Below, one piece after another: positions 1-7,279 of a stretch of DNA of 32,308 nt. The translations under genes and the position numbers were made by a program. The notes under the pieces are model-generated. The model did no database searches. It had not been told where the DNA came from and was given only the letters and a program-made list of their open reading frames with translations. Origin of the DNA: Prevotellamassilia sp. Lineage in GTDB: Bacteria; Bacteroidota; Bacteroidia; Bacteroidales; Bacteroidaceae. Each line of letters opens with the position of its first letter. Position 1 is the first letter of the stretch. The DNA lies in the NCBI GenBank assembly GCA_018383375.1, contig JAHAWW010000142.1, forward strand, positions 1 through 32,308, given 5' to 3'.

Positions 1-587
1 ACTATTTCACGGCGCTCACGGGCCAAGCGCTCGACAGCCTGGCTACACAATATCCTGACGAATATGTTCACCGCGTGGAGTTTGTTCCCGGTGCAGGTCA
101 TGGATTTGACTATCGTCCCACGGCCCCCTGGCTCTTCAAACATAAGCGGCAGAGCCATCCGCATCATTTCGTATGGGAAGATTATGCCATGGACGGTTGC
201 TTCAGACGTGGTTTCTACAATCTAAAAATTGACCGCCGACCCGTTGAAAGCGACACGCTGCGCACCCGCTATGAGGTGAGCATCGCCACAGACGGCCTCA
301 TTGACATCACAATTTGCGGCGTGCATTATGAGGCATTGGAAAAAGAACCTCAATGGGGCATCCCCATCAAATACGACAAAACAACCTACCCCATAAGCGG
401 CGGACAAATCACAATCTTTCTCGACGAAAATCTCGTTGACCTCAACAAGAAAGTGACCGTGCGACTCAATGGCAAACGAGTGTGGCGAGGCAAAATGCGC
501 CTTTGGCGCGAACACCTCTTTGAGAGTCTCCGCACTTTTGAAGACCCCAAGCGACTCTATCCCGCTGCTGTGACCATCAACTATTAA
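1..587 (+). CDS. Secreted esterase/alpha-beta hydrolase, C-terminal part (5' end outside window)
   Basis: The frame is open from the left edge (codons from position 3), so this is the last 194 residues of a longer protein; the GTG at 75 is an internal valine. The segment PGAGHGFDY carries a probable catalytic histidine of a serine hydrolase, and [11 protein letters not shown] after it fits secreted Bacteroidales esterases and PHB-depolymerase-like hydrolases. The remainder ([10 protein letters not shown]..., then beta-rich sequence ending in [19 protein letters not shown]) resembles the C-terminal beta domain of these enzymes. The nucleophile, acid and signal peptide lie outside the window, so substrate cannot be judged. 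It ends 28 bases before rfbA with no terminator between, so the two may be co-transcribed. Family fairly sure; exact function unknown. Confidence 0.7.
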   Translation, partial: YFTALTGQALDSLATQYPDEYVHRVEFVPGAGHGFDYRPTAPWLFKHKRQSHPHHFVWEDYAMDGCFRRGFYNLKIDRRPVESDTLRTRYEVSIATDGLIDITICGVHYEALEKEPQWGIPIKYDKTTYPISGGQITIFLDENLVDLNKKVTVRLNGKRVWRGKMRLWREHLFESLRTFEDPKRLYPAAVTINY

Positions 588-615
588 AGAGCACTTACTA
601 TCAAATCAACATATC

Positions 616-1497
616 ATGAAAGGAATTGTCTTGGCCGGTGGCTCCGGCACACGCCTTTATCCCATTACCAAAGGCATCAGCAAACAGCTTATTCCCATTT
701 TTGACAAACCGATGGTCTACTACCCCATCTCGGTGCTTATGCTGGCCGGCATACGTGACATTCTCATCATATCCACCCCTCAAGACATCGGCGGCTTCAA
801 ACGCCTATTGGGCGACGGCAGCGACTACGGGGTGAATTTCTCTTATGCCGAACAACCATCGCCCGACGGTTTGGCTCAAGCCTTCATCATCGGAGAAGAA
901 TTTATCGGCAACGACAGCGTGTGTCTGGTGTTGGGCGACAACATTTTCCACGGCATGGGTATGCGACGTATGTTCCACGAGGCTGTCCGTATGGCCGAAG
1001 AAGATGCCAAAGCCACCGTCTTTGGCTATCGAGTGCACGACCCCGAACGCTATGGCGTGGTGGAGTTTGACGAAGCCGGACATTGCATCAGCATCGAAGA
1101 AAAACCTGAACAACCCAAATCCAACTATGCCGTGGTAGGCTTGTATTTCTATCCCAACAAAGTAGTTGAAGTGGCCAAGACCATCAAGCCTTCCAAACGC
1201 GGCGAACTCGAAATCACCACGGTCAACCAACGTTTCCTCAACGACGGCGAACTGATGGTGCAGACACTGGGCACGGGGTTTGCTTGGCTCGACACCGGCA
1301 CCCACGACAGTTTGAGCGAAGCGTCCACCTTTATCGAGGTGCTCGAAAAGCGCACTGGCGTTAAAGTGGCCTGCCTCGAAGGTATTGCCCTCAAACAAGG
1401 CTGGATTTCGCCCGAGCGTCTCAAGGCCATTGCCCAGCCTATGATAAAAAACCAATACGGCCAATATCTCCTCAAGTTGGCCGAAGAACATCAATAA
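616..1497 (+). CDS. rfbA: Glucose-1-phosphate thymidylyltransferase
   Basis: This 293-residue protein makes dTDP-glucose from dTTP and glucose-1-phosphate, the first step towards dTDP-L-rhamnose and related sugars for surface polysaccharides; it acts in the cytoplasm. The N-terminus has the nucleotidyltransferase signature [11 protein letters not shown] followed by [22 protein letters not shown] supplies the metal-binding aspartate, and [19 protein letters not shown] and GELEITTVN are sugar-binding segments typical of RfbA/RmlA. Length matches the family (about 290). The usual partners rfbB, rfbC and rfbD are not next to it, so the pathway is split. The ATG at 616 begins directly with MKGIVLAGG. 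The next gene starts 6 bases after the stop, in the same frame. Confidence 0.95.
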   Translation: MKGIVLAGGSGTRLYPITKGISKQLIPIFDKPMVYYPISVLMLAGIRDILIISTPQDIGGFKRLLGDGSDYGVNFSYAEQPSPDGLAQAFIIGEEFIGNDSVCLVLGDNIFHGMGMRRMFHEAVRMAEEDAKATVFGYRVHDPERYGVVEFDEAGHCISIEEKPEQPKSNYAVVGLYFYPNKVVEVAKTIKPSKRGELEITTVNQRFLNDGELMVQTLGTGFAWLDTGTHDSLSEASTFIEVLEKRTGVKVACLEGIALKQGWISPERLKAIAQPMIKNQYGQYLLKLAEEHQ

Positions 1498-1503
1498 CAG
1501 CCA

Positions 1504-3279
1504 TTGTCCGAAAGACTTCAAAAAGCCTACACGCTATTGCTCTTGGTGTGCTTTGCATTGACAGGCGCCCAAGCACAAACAACTCCTGCAGAATTGAAGG
1601 GGCTATATGAGCGTGTCTGTTCGCTCAACGACATCCACAGCGGCGACCTCTGTTTGGTCGTCGGGACGATTGTGCCTTTTGGAGAAAACACCAATGCCAA
1701 TCGCCGCCCCTATATGCTGACAAGCAAAGCCGACGACGGCAAATGGCTTGAGGCTGAAATGACGGAGACGGACGTCGAAAACGGCACAGCCATGACGGCA
1801 GCCAAAGAGCATTGTCTTTGGCAAGTGGCCTACGAAGATGGCATCATCTCGCTGAAAAGCCTCGACACAGATTTGTGGCTGAGTCCCGGCACAGCGTCGC
1901 TTGGCTCCACCTCGCTCGTGGCCACGGCTCAAGCGCCCTATGCTTGGCACATCACCGAGGCTGCCGATGCACGTTTTTATATCCAAAACAAAGACAACGA
2001 CCGCTGGCTCACACTCTATCGAGAACAATCGTCACACTTCGGTTGCTACAGCAATGTCACACCCACCGACTGCCACACACTCATTATATATAAATACTTG
2101 AGCGATGAAAACCTTCAAGGCACAGCCCAACTGCCCGAAGACGGCTCAAACGTGGTCTTGGCCAATGGAACGTTGCTGATGGGCCCTTCACTCGAGGCGG
2201 TCAATGTAGCCGAAACGTTGCTCTCAGACGGCACCACCGCACAGACCGAGACGCTCCAACCATGGCGAGTGCAACATCGTGCAGACTCTTGTTTCGTTTT
2301 GCAAAAGGCAGACGGCACATACCTCGGCTATGACTTCCGACACTCTGCCACCGAGGCCTTATGGCGCATCACACAGGGCAAAATCACTACTGTCGAGTCA
2401 ACGCCGAGAAGCCTCTATTTCTCAACAAGCGGAGCACTCACACTCAACGCCTCCGAGACCACCGATAATGCACTGACGTTTGTCACAGCAGCGCCTCCGG
2501 CACAAACCTCAACCAGCTCAGACGGCACGACTACACTGCGTGGAGGATGGACAGCAAAGGCTCTCGAACAGGCAGACTGGAGCGCCACCACCACGCTCGA
2601 TCTCACAGCCATTGCCATGCCTGTGCGCTCATTCACATTCGTCAATCGACCCACCGACCGCCACACATTCATACTCGTCTCAGAGGCAGACGCTGAACGC
2701 ATCCCCTTGTCATGGCCCTTTGTGGCTGCCGCCGATGGTGAGCGGTTTCGTCTTCTCACCCCGTCGGTCATCCAAGACCGCCAAGCCTTCGTCGCGCCGG
2801 TCGACATCAGCTACACAGCCTCACAAGTGAGCTATTCCCGACAAGCCTTTGCCGATGGCGGATGGGAAACACTCTGTTTGCCGTTTGCCACCACTATTCC
2901 CAACGACTTTTCAGCCCAAAAGTTTGAAGCGTTACACGCCGACACGCTCTCATTTTCACCCGTCATCAACATTCCCGCCCATACGCCGGTCATCATCCGC
3001 TATGCTCACACGCCTTTCAACGGCACGACAACCCTCTCGCTACAGGCCACTCAAGACGGCACATTCAAAGCCCGTCAAACACAAAGCGGCGACACGCCAT
3101 TCATCGGTATTTATGAGCCCTTTGTCGTCGACGACTCAGGCACTCCGGCAACCTATTTGCTCACACCGACGGGTTCGGCCTTTGTCAAGGCTGCAGCCCA
3201 AAGCCGGCTTGCCCCTTTCAGAGCACGCCTCGCTTGGCCAACCTCTGCCTCAACGCCACGTCTTATTCACAGACCATAA
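1504..3279 (+). CDS. Large secreted protein of unknown function
   Basis: A 591-residue protein with a signal peptide (TLLLLVCFALTGAQAQ, cleavage expected near residue 25), so it is exported. The middle has loosely repeated blocks about body residues being displayed or wrapped (for example WLSPGTASLGSTSLV and WLTLYREQSSHFGCYSN), a beta-rich style common in Prevotella surface proteins. Near the end GGWETLCLPF (residues 452-461) and LAPFRARL match a C-terminal module seen in many Prevotella exported proteins. There is no recognised catalytic motif and no clear type IX sorting domain. The start must be TTG at 1504: the frame is the same as that of rfbA, whose stop ends 7 bases earlier, and no ATG lies before the signal peptide. 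This suggests translational coupling to rfbA. Function unknown. Confidence 0.75.
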   Translation: MSERLQKAYTLLLLVCFALTGAQAQTTPAELKGLYERVCSLNDIHSGDLCLVVGTIVPFGENTNANRRPYMLTSKADDGKWLEAEMTETDVENGTAMTAAKEHCLWQVAYEDGIISLKSLDTDLWLSPGTASLGSTSLVATAQAPYAWHITEAADARFYIQNKDNDRWLTLYREQSSHFGCYSNVTPTDCHTLIIYKYLSDENLQGTAQLPEDGSNVVLANGTLLMGPSLEAVNVAETLLSDGTTAQTETLQPWRVQHRADSCFVLQKADGTYLGYDFRHSATEALWRITQGKITTVESTPRSLYFSTSGALTLNASETTDNALTFVTAAPPAQTSTSSDGTTTLRGGWTAKALEQADWSATTTLDLTAIAMPVRSFTFVNRPTDRHTFILVSEADAERIPLSWPFVAAADGERFRLLTPSVIQDRQAFVAPVDISYTASQVSYSRQAFADGGWETLCLPFATTIPNDFSAQKFEALHADTLSFSPVINIPAHTPVIIRYAHTPFNGTTTLSLQATQDGTFKARQTQSGDTPFIGIYEPFVVDDSGTPATYLLTPTGSAFVKAAAQSRLAPFRARLAWPTSASTPRLIHRP

Positions 3280-3320
3280 AACACTATCCTTTCAACACTC
3301 AACCCCTCAGAATATTCATT

Positions 3321-3734
3321 ATGAACATCGCTGTAGATTTCGACGGAACCATTGTCGAGCATCGCTATCCCGAAATAGGTAAAGAGCGCCCCTTTGCCAC
3401 TGCAACCCTGCGCAAACTCATCGAAGACGGCCACCGGCTCATCTTATGGAGCGTGCGCGAAGGCGAACTTCTTGAGCAGGCCGTAGAATGGTGTAAAAAG
3501 CGAGGCGTCGTGTTTTATGCCGTCAATCGTGATTTTGAAGAAGACACCCCTGAGCGCAACACCAGCTACAGCCGTAAGCTCAAAGTCCAAATGTTCATCG
3601 ACGACCGCAACGTGGGTGGCCTGCCCGATTGGGGAGCCATCTATCAAATCATCAGCAAACGAATTACTTACGACGAATATCTTGCCCAACAAGACGACCA
3701 GCACAAAAAAAGACGCCGGCTCTGGCCGTTCTGA
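3321..3734 (+). CDS. Small HAD-superfamily hydrolase (BT0820-like)
   Basis: A 137-residue cytoplasmic protein beginning MNIAVDFDGTIVE, which is HAD motif I with both aspartates. LILWSVR gives motif II with serine in place of the usual threonine, a lysine lies in SRKLKVQMF, and FIDDRN provides the acidic motif III/IV. Length and motif order match the small cap-less phosphatase-like proteins of Bacteroides (BT0820 type), whose substrate I do not know. ATG 3321 is chosen because motif I follows at once; a longer open frame upstream (from 3234) overlaps the previous gene and adds nothing family-like. The 41-base gap to the previous gene and 64-base gap to the next suggest one run of co-directional genes. 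Confidence 0.8.
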   Translation: MNIAVDFDGTIVEHRYPEIGKERPFATATLRKLIEDGHRLILWSVREGELLEQAVEWCKKRGVVFYAVNRDFEEDTPERNTSYSRKLKVQMFIDDRNVGGLPDWGAIYQIISKRITYDEYLAQQDDQHKKRRRLWPF

Positions 3735-3798
3735 TTTTGTCTTGCACTTTTCTTTTTTGAAGGATGCAAGAAAATGACAAAGAACAGTTTACCACACC

Positions 3799-5343
3799 AT
3801 GCAAAAAATCTTTTCGTCTGCACAGATACAGGAACTCGACGCCGCCACCATCAACGAAGAAGGTATCACTTCGCTCGACTTGATGGAGCGTGCGGCACAA
3901 AAAGCCACCGATGCGCTTTTGCGTCTCTATCCCCAAGCCCACCATTTCGCTCTCTTTGCCGGTCCGGGCAAAAATGGTGGCGACACACTGGCCATGGCTC
4001 GACTCATTGCCGCTTCGAGAGCCGAAAGCCAAATCGAAGTTTGGCTCTTCAACATTTCGGGCCATCTGCACGCCGACTGTCAAGCCAATAAACAACGGCT
4101 CGAAAACATCCACTCGGTGAAGTTCTATGAAGTGACCGACCGTTTCGAACCTCCCATCCTCACCGCCGCGACCGTTGTTGTCGACGGCCTCTTTGGCATC
4201 GGGCTTAGTCGCCCTCTATCGGGCGGTTTCGCTTCGCTCGCCGGTTTCATCAATGCCTCGCCGGCTCAGGTTGTGTCCATAGACATGCCCTCAGGCATAC
4301 CGGCCGACGAAGCCACCTCTACCGGTTCGCTGCTGAGTGTCCAGGCTCATCACACCCTCACCTTCCATAGTCTCAAACGCACCATGATGTTGCCCGACTT
4401 GGCAGAGCGTTTTGGACAAATAGAAATCCTCGACATCGGTCTGTCGCCAAGCAAGTCAGAAGCGTTGGAGACCGAGTGGAACATCTTCTCGCCGGCCGAC
4501 ATTGCCCGAATGAGCGGCGTGCTCACACCCCGACGGCCTCACAGTCATAAAGGCACCTACGGCCAGGCGCTCATCATTGCCGGTAGCTATGGTATGGGCG
4601 GCGCAGCCACATTGTCGGCACGAGCTTGTCTGCGAACGGGTGCAGGAAAAGTGAGCGTTCACACGCCGCTGATGAACAACGACCTCATTCAAATCGCCGT
4701 GCCCGAAGCCACACTCAGCCACGACGCTTCCGACACAGTCTTCACCGCTCCACCCGACCTTGCTCCCTATCAAGCCATAGCCGTGGGTCCCGGCATAGGC
4801 ACGTCACGCCCCACCGGCACAGCCCTATTCAAGCTCCTCACCACGGCCACACGTCCGATGGTGATTGACGCCGATGCACTCAACCTGCTTTCAGCCCATT
4901 CGGCTTGGCTCGGACAAGTGCCCGAGGGAAGCATACTCACGCCACACCCCGGCGAAATGGCTCGTTTGGCTCCCGGTGCCACAACCTCGGGCAGCCTGCT
5001 TGAGGCCGCCCTCCGTTTGGCGTCCACCCACCGCATATATGTGGTGCTCAAAGGCCACCACACCGCCATCTGCACTCCCGAAGGTCAAGTCTGGTTTAAT
5101 GCCACCGGCAATCCCGGCATGGCCACAGCCGGAAGTGGCGATGTGCTCACCGGCATCATCACCAGTCTGCTCGCACAAGGCCACACGCCGCTCCACGCCG
5201 CCATGCTCGGCGTGAGCCTTCACGGCCTCTCCGGCGACATAGCCGCATCAAATCTTGGACAAATATCGCTCATCGCATCCGACCTCATCGACCATCTGCC
5301 ACGGGCCTTTGGCCGACTGGCAGCCGAAGCGGTTCAACCATAA
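3799..5343 (+). CDS. nnr: Bifunctional NAD(P)HX epimerase / ADP-dependent NAD(P)HX dehydratase
   Basis: Repairs hydrated NADH and NADPH (NADHX, NADPHX): the N-terminal YjeF domain (about residues 1-215) interconverts epimers and the C-terminal ribokinase-like domain (about 230-505) dehydrates them at the cost of ADP. Visible motifs are GPGKNGGD (55-62) and VVDGLFGIGLSRPL in the epimerase half, and HPGEMARL, VVLKGHHTAI and NPGMATAGSGDVLTGI in the dehydratase half; GSGD carries the catalytic aspartate. The 514-residue length is normal for the fused form. The gap before it holds a 7-bp inverted repeat (TCTTGCA/TGCAAGA) with T-rich sequence that could be a weak terminator. The next gene follows after 51 bases. 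Confidence 0.95.
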   Translation: MQKIFSSAQIQELDAATINEEGITSLDLMERAAQKATDALLRLYPQAHHFALFAGPGKNGGDTLAMARLIAASRAESQIEVWLFNISGHLHADCQANKQRLENIHSVKFYEVTDRFEPPILTAATVVVDGLFGIGLSRPLSGGFASLAGFINASPAQVVSIDMPSGIPADEATSTGSLLSVQAHHTLTFHSLKRTMMLPDLAERFGQIEILDIGLSPSKSEALETEWNIFSPADIARMSGVLTPRRPHSHKGTYGQALIIAGSYGMGGAATLSARACLRTGAGKVSVHTPLMNNDLIQIAVPEATLSHDASDTVFTAPPDLAPYQAIAVGPGIGTSRPTGTALFKLLTTATRPMVIDADALNLLSAHSAWLGQVPEGSILTPHPGEMARLAPGATTSGSLLEAALRLASTHRIYVVLKGHHTAICTPEGQVWFNATGNPGMATAGSGDVLTGIITSLLAQGHTPLHAAMLGVSLHGLSGDIAASNLGQISLIASDLIDHLPRAFGRLAAEAVQP

Positions 5344-5394
5344 ACCCGTCTTTTCCTCCATCTCACATACTCATCCATTCCGACTTCCAACCCT

Positions 5395-6474
5395 ATGACC
5401 ACCCATCGCATCCTTTCACTCGCTCTGACTCTGATGAGTCTCGGCACCGTCACGGCTCAAACCGAAGTGACTGACTATCAGCCCGGCGTCACAGCCGAAG
5501 GCATCACCTATTTCCTGCCTCAGACTGCCTTCGAAGTCACCGTGACGGCCAACCGCACCACCTATACACCCGGCGAATATGCCGCCTATGCCCGCCGCTA
5601 CCTGCGACTCGAAGGTATCTCCCAGCAGAGCTACGACACCTGGACCGTCACCGATGTGCGCCTCACCCCCTTCGGCGTGGCAGACAAGCGCAGAGCCTAC
5701 AGCATCAAACTCAAAACCAAAACCTCGGCACCGCTCGTGTCACTTGCTCCCGACGGCCGACTGCTCTCAGTGGGTGCCACGTCTGTGGCCGACGATATGC
5801 CGCGTGCCACCCATCAAGTGCAAGCCCAACCGGTCAAACACCTCAACGCCGCCGACTATAAGACCGAAGAAATCCTCTCTGCCGGCAGCCGGTCGAAGAT
5901 GGCCGAACTCACAGCGGCCGAAATCTACGACATCCGCGAAAACCGCTCTCTGCTCACAAAGGGGCAAGCCGACTTTATGCCAAAAGACGGCGAGCAGTTG
6001 CGCCTTATGCTTGCTCAACTCGATGAGCGTGAAGAGGCTCTGTTGAGCCTTTTCAAAGGCACCACCTCGGTCGAGAGCCACACCTACACCTTCACCTTCA
6101 TTCCTGCCGGAGCGGTGAACGACACCATCCTCTTCCGCTTCTCGCGCTATTTGGGATTGGTCGATGCCGACGATTTGGCTGGCGAACCCTACCTGCTCAC
6201 TCTCACCGACCTGGGCAGTCTGCCCGATGCCGTGACCACGGCCGACCCCAAAGGAAAGAAAGAAGAAAACTCACTGCGCTATGTTGTGCCCGGTCGCGGC
6301 CGATTGGTCATCAACCATGGCAGCGAAACCCTCTTGAGCCAAGACGTGCCCATGGCTCAGTTCGGACGCATCGAGCAACTCGGCGGCGACCTTTTCAACA
6401 AACGCTACAACACACGCGTCTTTCTCTCGCCCGTCACCGGAGGCATCTCACGAATCGAAGCCGACCAGCCCTAA
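5395..6474 (+). CDS. DUF4831 family exported protein
   Basis: A 359-residue protein with a signal peptide (LSLALTLMSLGTVTAQ, cleavage about residue 22). The body matches my recollection of DUF4831, a Bacteroidetes-only family found beside nnr in many genomes: YFLPQTAFEVTVTANRTTYTPG, then YLRLEGISQ, a variable loop, MAELTAAEIYDIRENR, LDEREEALLSLFKGT and FRFSRYLGLVDADDLAGEP. It should lie in the periplasm or at the outer membrane; no enzymatic motif is visible and its role is not known. It closes the left gene run and is followed by a strong two-way terminator. ATG at 5395 starts the signal peptide. Confidence 0.82.
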   Translation: MTTHRILSLALTLMSLGTVTAQTEVTDYQPGVTAEGITYFLPQTAFEVTVTANRTTYTPGEYAAYARRYLRLEGISQQSYDTWTVTDVRLTPFGVADKRRAYSIKLKTKTSAPLVSLAPDGRLLSVGATSVADDMPRATHQVQAQPVKHLNAADYKTEEILSAGSRSKMAELTAAEIYDIRENRSLLTKGQADFMPKDGEQLRLMLAQLDEREEALLSLFKGTTSVESHTYTFTFIPAGAVNDTILFRFSRYLGLVDADDLAGEPYLLTLTDLGSLPDAVTTADPKGKKEENSLRYVVPGRGRLVINHGSETLLSQDVPMAQFGRIEQLGGDLFNKRYNTRVFLSPVTGGISRIEADQP

Positions 6475-6504
6475 AGGCACGCCTCCTATACCCCAAAATT
6501 GTTG

Positions 6505-6606
6505 CCTTTTTCCCAATCACCCAATCACAGGGCTTGTAATCAAAAGGAAATGAGAGAGTTGCGGTGACTGAACGCTTCAATCACGCTCAATCACGCTCAA
6601 TCACAG
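6505..6606 (+). repeat. Dispersed bipartite intergenic repeat, copy 1
   Basis: The 27 bases at 6505-6531 are identical to 31872-31898. After a diverged spacer a second conserved block follows (TGACTGAAC at 6565, offset 60; 59 in copy 2). The block forms an imperfect inverted repeat, GTGACTGAA-CGC-TTCAATCAC, followed by tandem AATCACGCTC units. It lies between the DUF4831 gene and its terminator. Confidence 0.75.
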
Positions 6607-6611
6607 ACCGT

Positions 6612-6665
6612 ACAAAACAAAAATGCTTGGACACGAGCTCAAACTCGTGTCCCAAGCATTTTTTC
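6612..6665. terminator. Two-way intrinsic terminator
   Basis: A 17-bp stem with a single bulged C: 6621-6637 pairs with 6644-6661, loop CTCAAA. On the plus strand a T run follows (6659-6664). On the minus strand the sequence after the stem reads ATTTTTGTTTTG. It should therefore end both the DUF4831 gene run and any transcript of the decayed gene at 6689-6835. Confidence 0.85.
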
Positions 6666-6688
6666 ATTAGTCTATACGGCACTCCGCC

Positions 6689-6835
6689 TCACTTCTTTTT
6701 ACCGAAAAAGGCATTGAGGATAGACGAGCCGATTTTGCGCTCAAGCCCCTGCTTGGTGGTGGGATATGAAGAATAATGTTTGCAGAACGCTTTCACTGGC
6801 GTTGAGAAATTATGCCGTCGCCATCTGCCGTTTTG
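6689..6835 (-). pseudogene. Tail of a decayed gene (possibly HerA-like ATPase, DUF853)
   Basis: On the minus strand an open stretch of 48 codons ends in a TGA just before the two-way terminator. Its last residues, KQGLERKIGSSILNAFFGKK, read like a genuine amphipathic protein end, similar in style to the C-termini of HerA-like (DUF853) ATPases. There is no start codon in a sensible place, and the frame is closed upstream by a TGA inside the direct repeats at 6825-6861. The real protein match probably covers only the final 25-30 residues. I infer the remains of a deleted gene that kept its terminator. The family assignment is weak. Confidence 0.4.
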
Positions 6836-6861
6836 TCACGTCAGACACTGCCGTTTTGTCA
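6825..6861. promoter_or_regulatory. Two direct copies of CTGCCGTTTTGTCA, 23 bp apart
   Basis: The 14-mer occurs at 6825-6838 and 6848-6861. The 23-bp period is close to two helical turns, as expected for paired activator or repressor sites. No intact gene or recognisable promoter follows on either strand, so the sites look orphaned by the deletion that left the gene tail beside them. From there to the tandem array at 7098 (about 235 bases) I see nothing else I can support. Confidence 0.5.
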
Positions 6862-7097
6862 GTATGAGGCAGGCTATGAATGCGCAGAGATGTGTTCGTT
6901 TTCCGGGGGTGTGTGTGACGCCACAAAGCGATAGTTTAAGATTTCTCTACACTATGCCGATTTCTACGCCAAACGGCCCTCAAATTGGCTAAGAACTTAG
7001 ATGCTAATCATAAGAATATGATTTTCAATAAATTTCCTTCTTTTTATTACACTTTGCTTTAAGGAAAGAGAACTTCGCTGGTTGAAAAGAGACGCCT

Positions 7098-7170
7098 GAA
7101 TAGGGAGAGTTTTTCACGGGAATAGGGAGAGTTTTTACTGCCATAAGGACAGGAAAAACTGCCATAAGCC
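7098..7170. repeat. Tandem array of a 22-bp unit
   Basis: GAATAGGGAGAGTTTTT occurs at 7098 and again at 7120. A diverged unit, CATAAGGACAGGAAAAA, lies at 7142 and a fourth partial unit, CATAAGCC, at 7163. The period is 22, 22 and 21 bases. Related sequence recurs at 14765-14813 and 21918-21946. It forms the distal part of the htpG-side copy of the module described separately. Confidence 0.75.
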
Positions 7171-7273
7171 CCGTGTGGGCGCGATGTACGAAAAAAGAGA
7201 CCTCGTGTGGAGGTCTCTTTTCTGCTTTGTGTGAAGTTCGCCTTTTTTGTCGTGAAAACAAAAGACAAAAAGG
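7143..7273 (-). repeat. Post-gene composite module, copy C (after htpG)
   Basis: Read on the minus strand, directly after the htpG stop: T-rich box TTTTTGTCTTTTG (7271-7259), a degenerate GAACTTCA (7239-7232) exactly where the other copies have TAnnTTTG, the terminator (7223-7191), then GGCTTAT (7170) and CTGTCCTTAT (7152-7143). The stretch between terminator and GGCTTAT (CATCGCGCCCACACGGG) closely resembles copy B. Orientation follows htpG. Confidence 0.65.
7191..7223 (-). terminator. htpG intrinsic terminator
   Basis: A perfect 12-bp stem, AAAAGAGACCTC (7193-7204) and GAGGTCTCTTTT (7210-7221), with loop GTGTG. A U run follows on the minus strand, about 57 bases after the htpG stop. It also has T residues on the plus strand, so it may work both ways. 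Confidence 0.85.
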
Positions 7274-7279
7274 TGGGGT

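Noticed and set aside
1270-1290. Sigma-54-like sequence CTGGGCACGGGGTTTGC inside rfbA
   Set aside because: It has an extra base between the GG and GC elements and lies in the middle of a coding region with no gene start nearby.
6564-6992. Two 70-codon plus-strand ORFs in the left intergenic region
   Set aside because: The first runs through the terminator and antisense to the gene tail, the second through the direct repeats. Neither has a recognisable domain or promoter.
7098-7170. CRISPR array
   Set aside because: The units are only 22 bp in period with no unique spacers between repeats, and no cas genes are nearby.
7025-7261. Small minus-strand ORF with repetitive sequence (MAVFPVLMAVKTLPI)
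   Set aside because: It is the translation of the 22-bp tandem array and the terminator, not a plausible protein.
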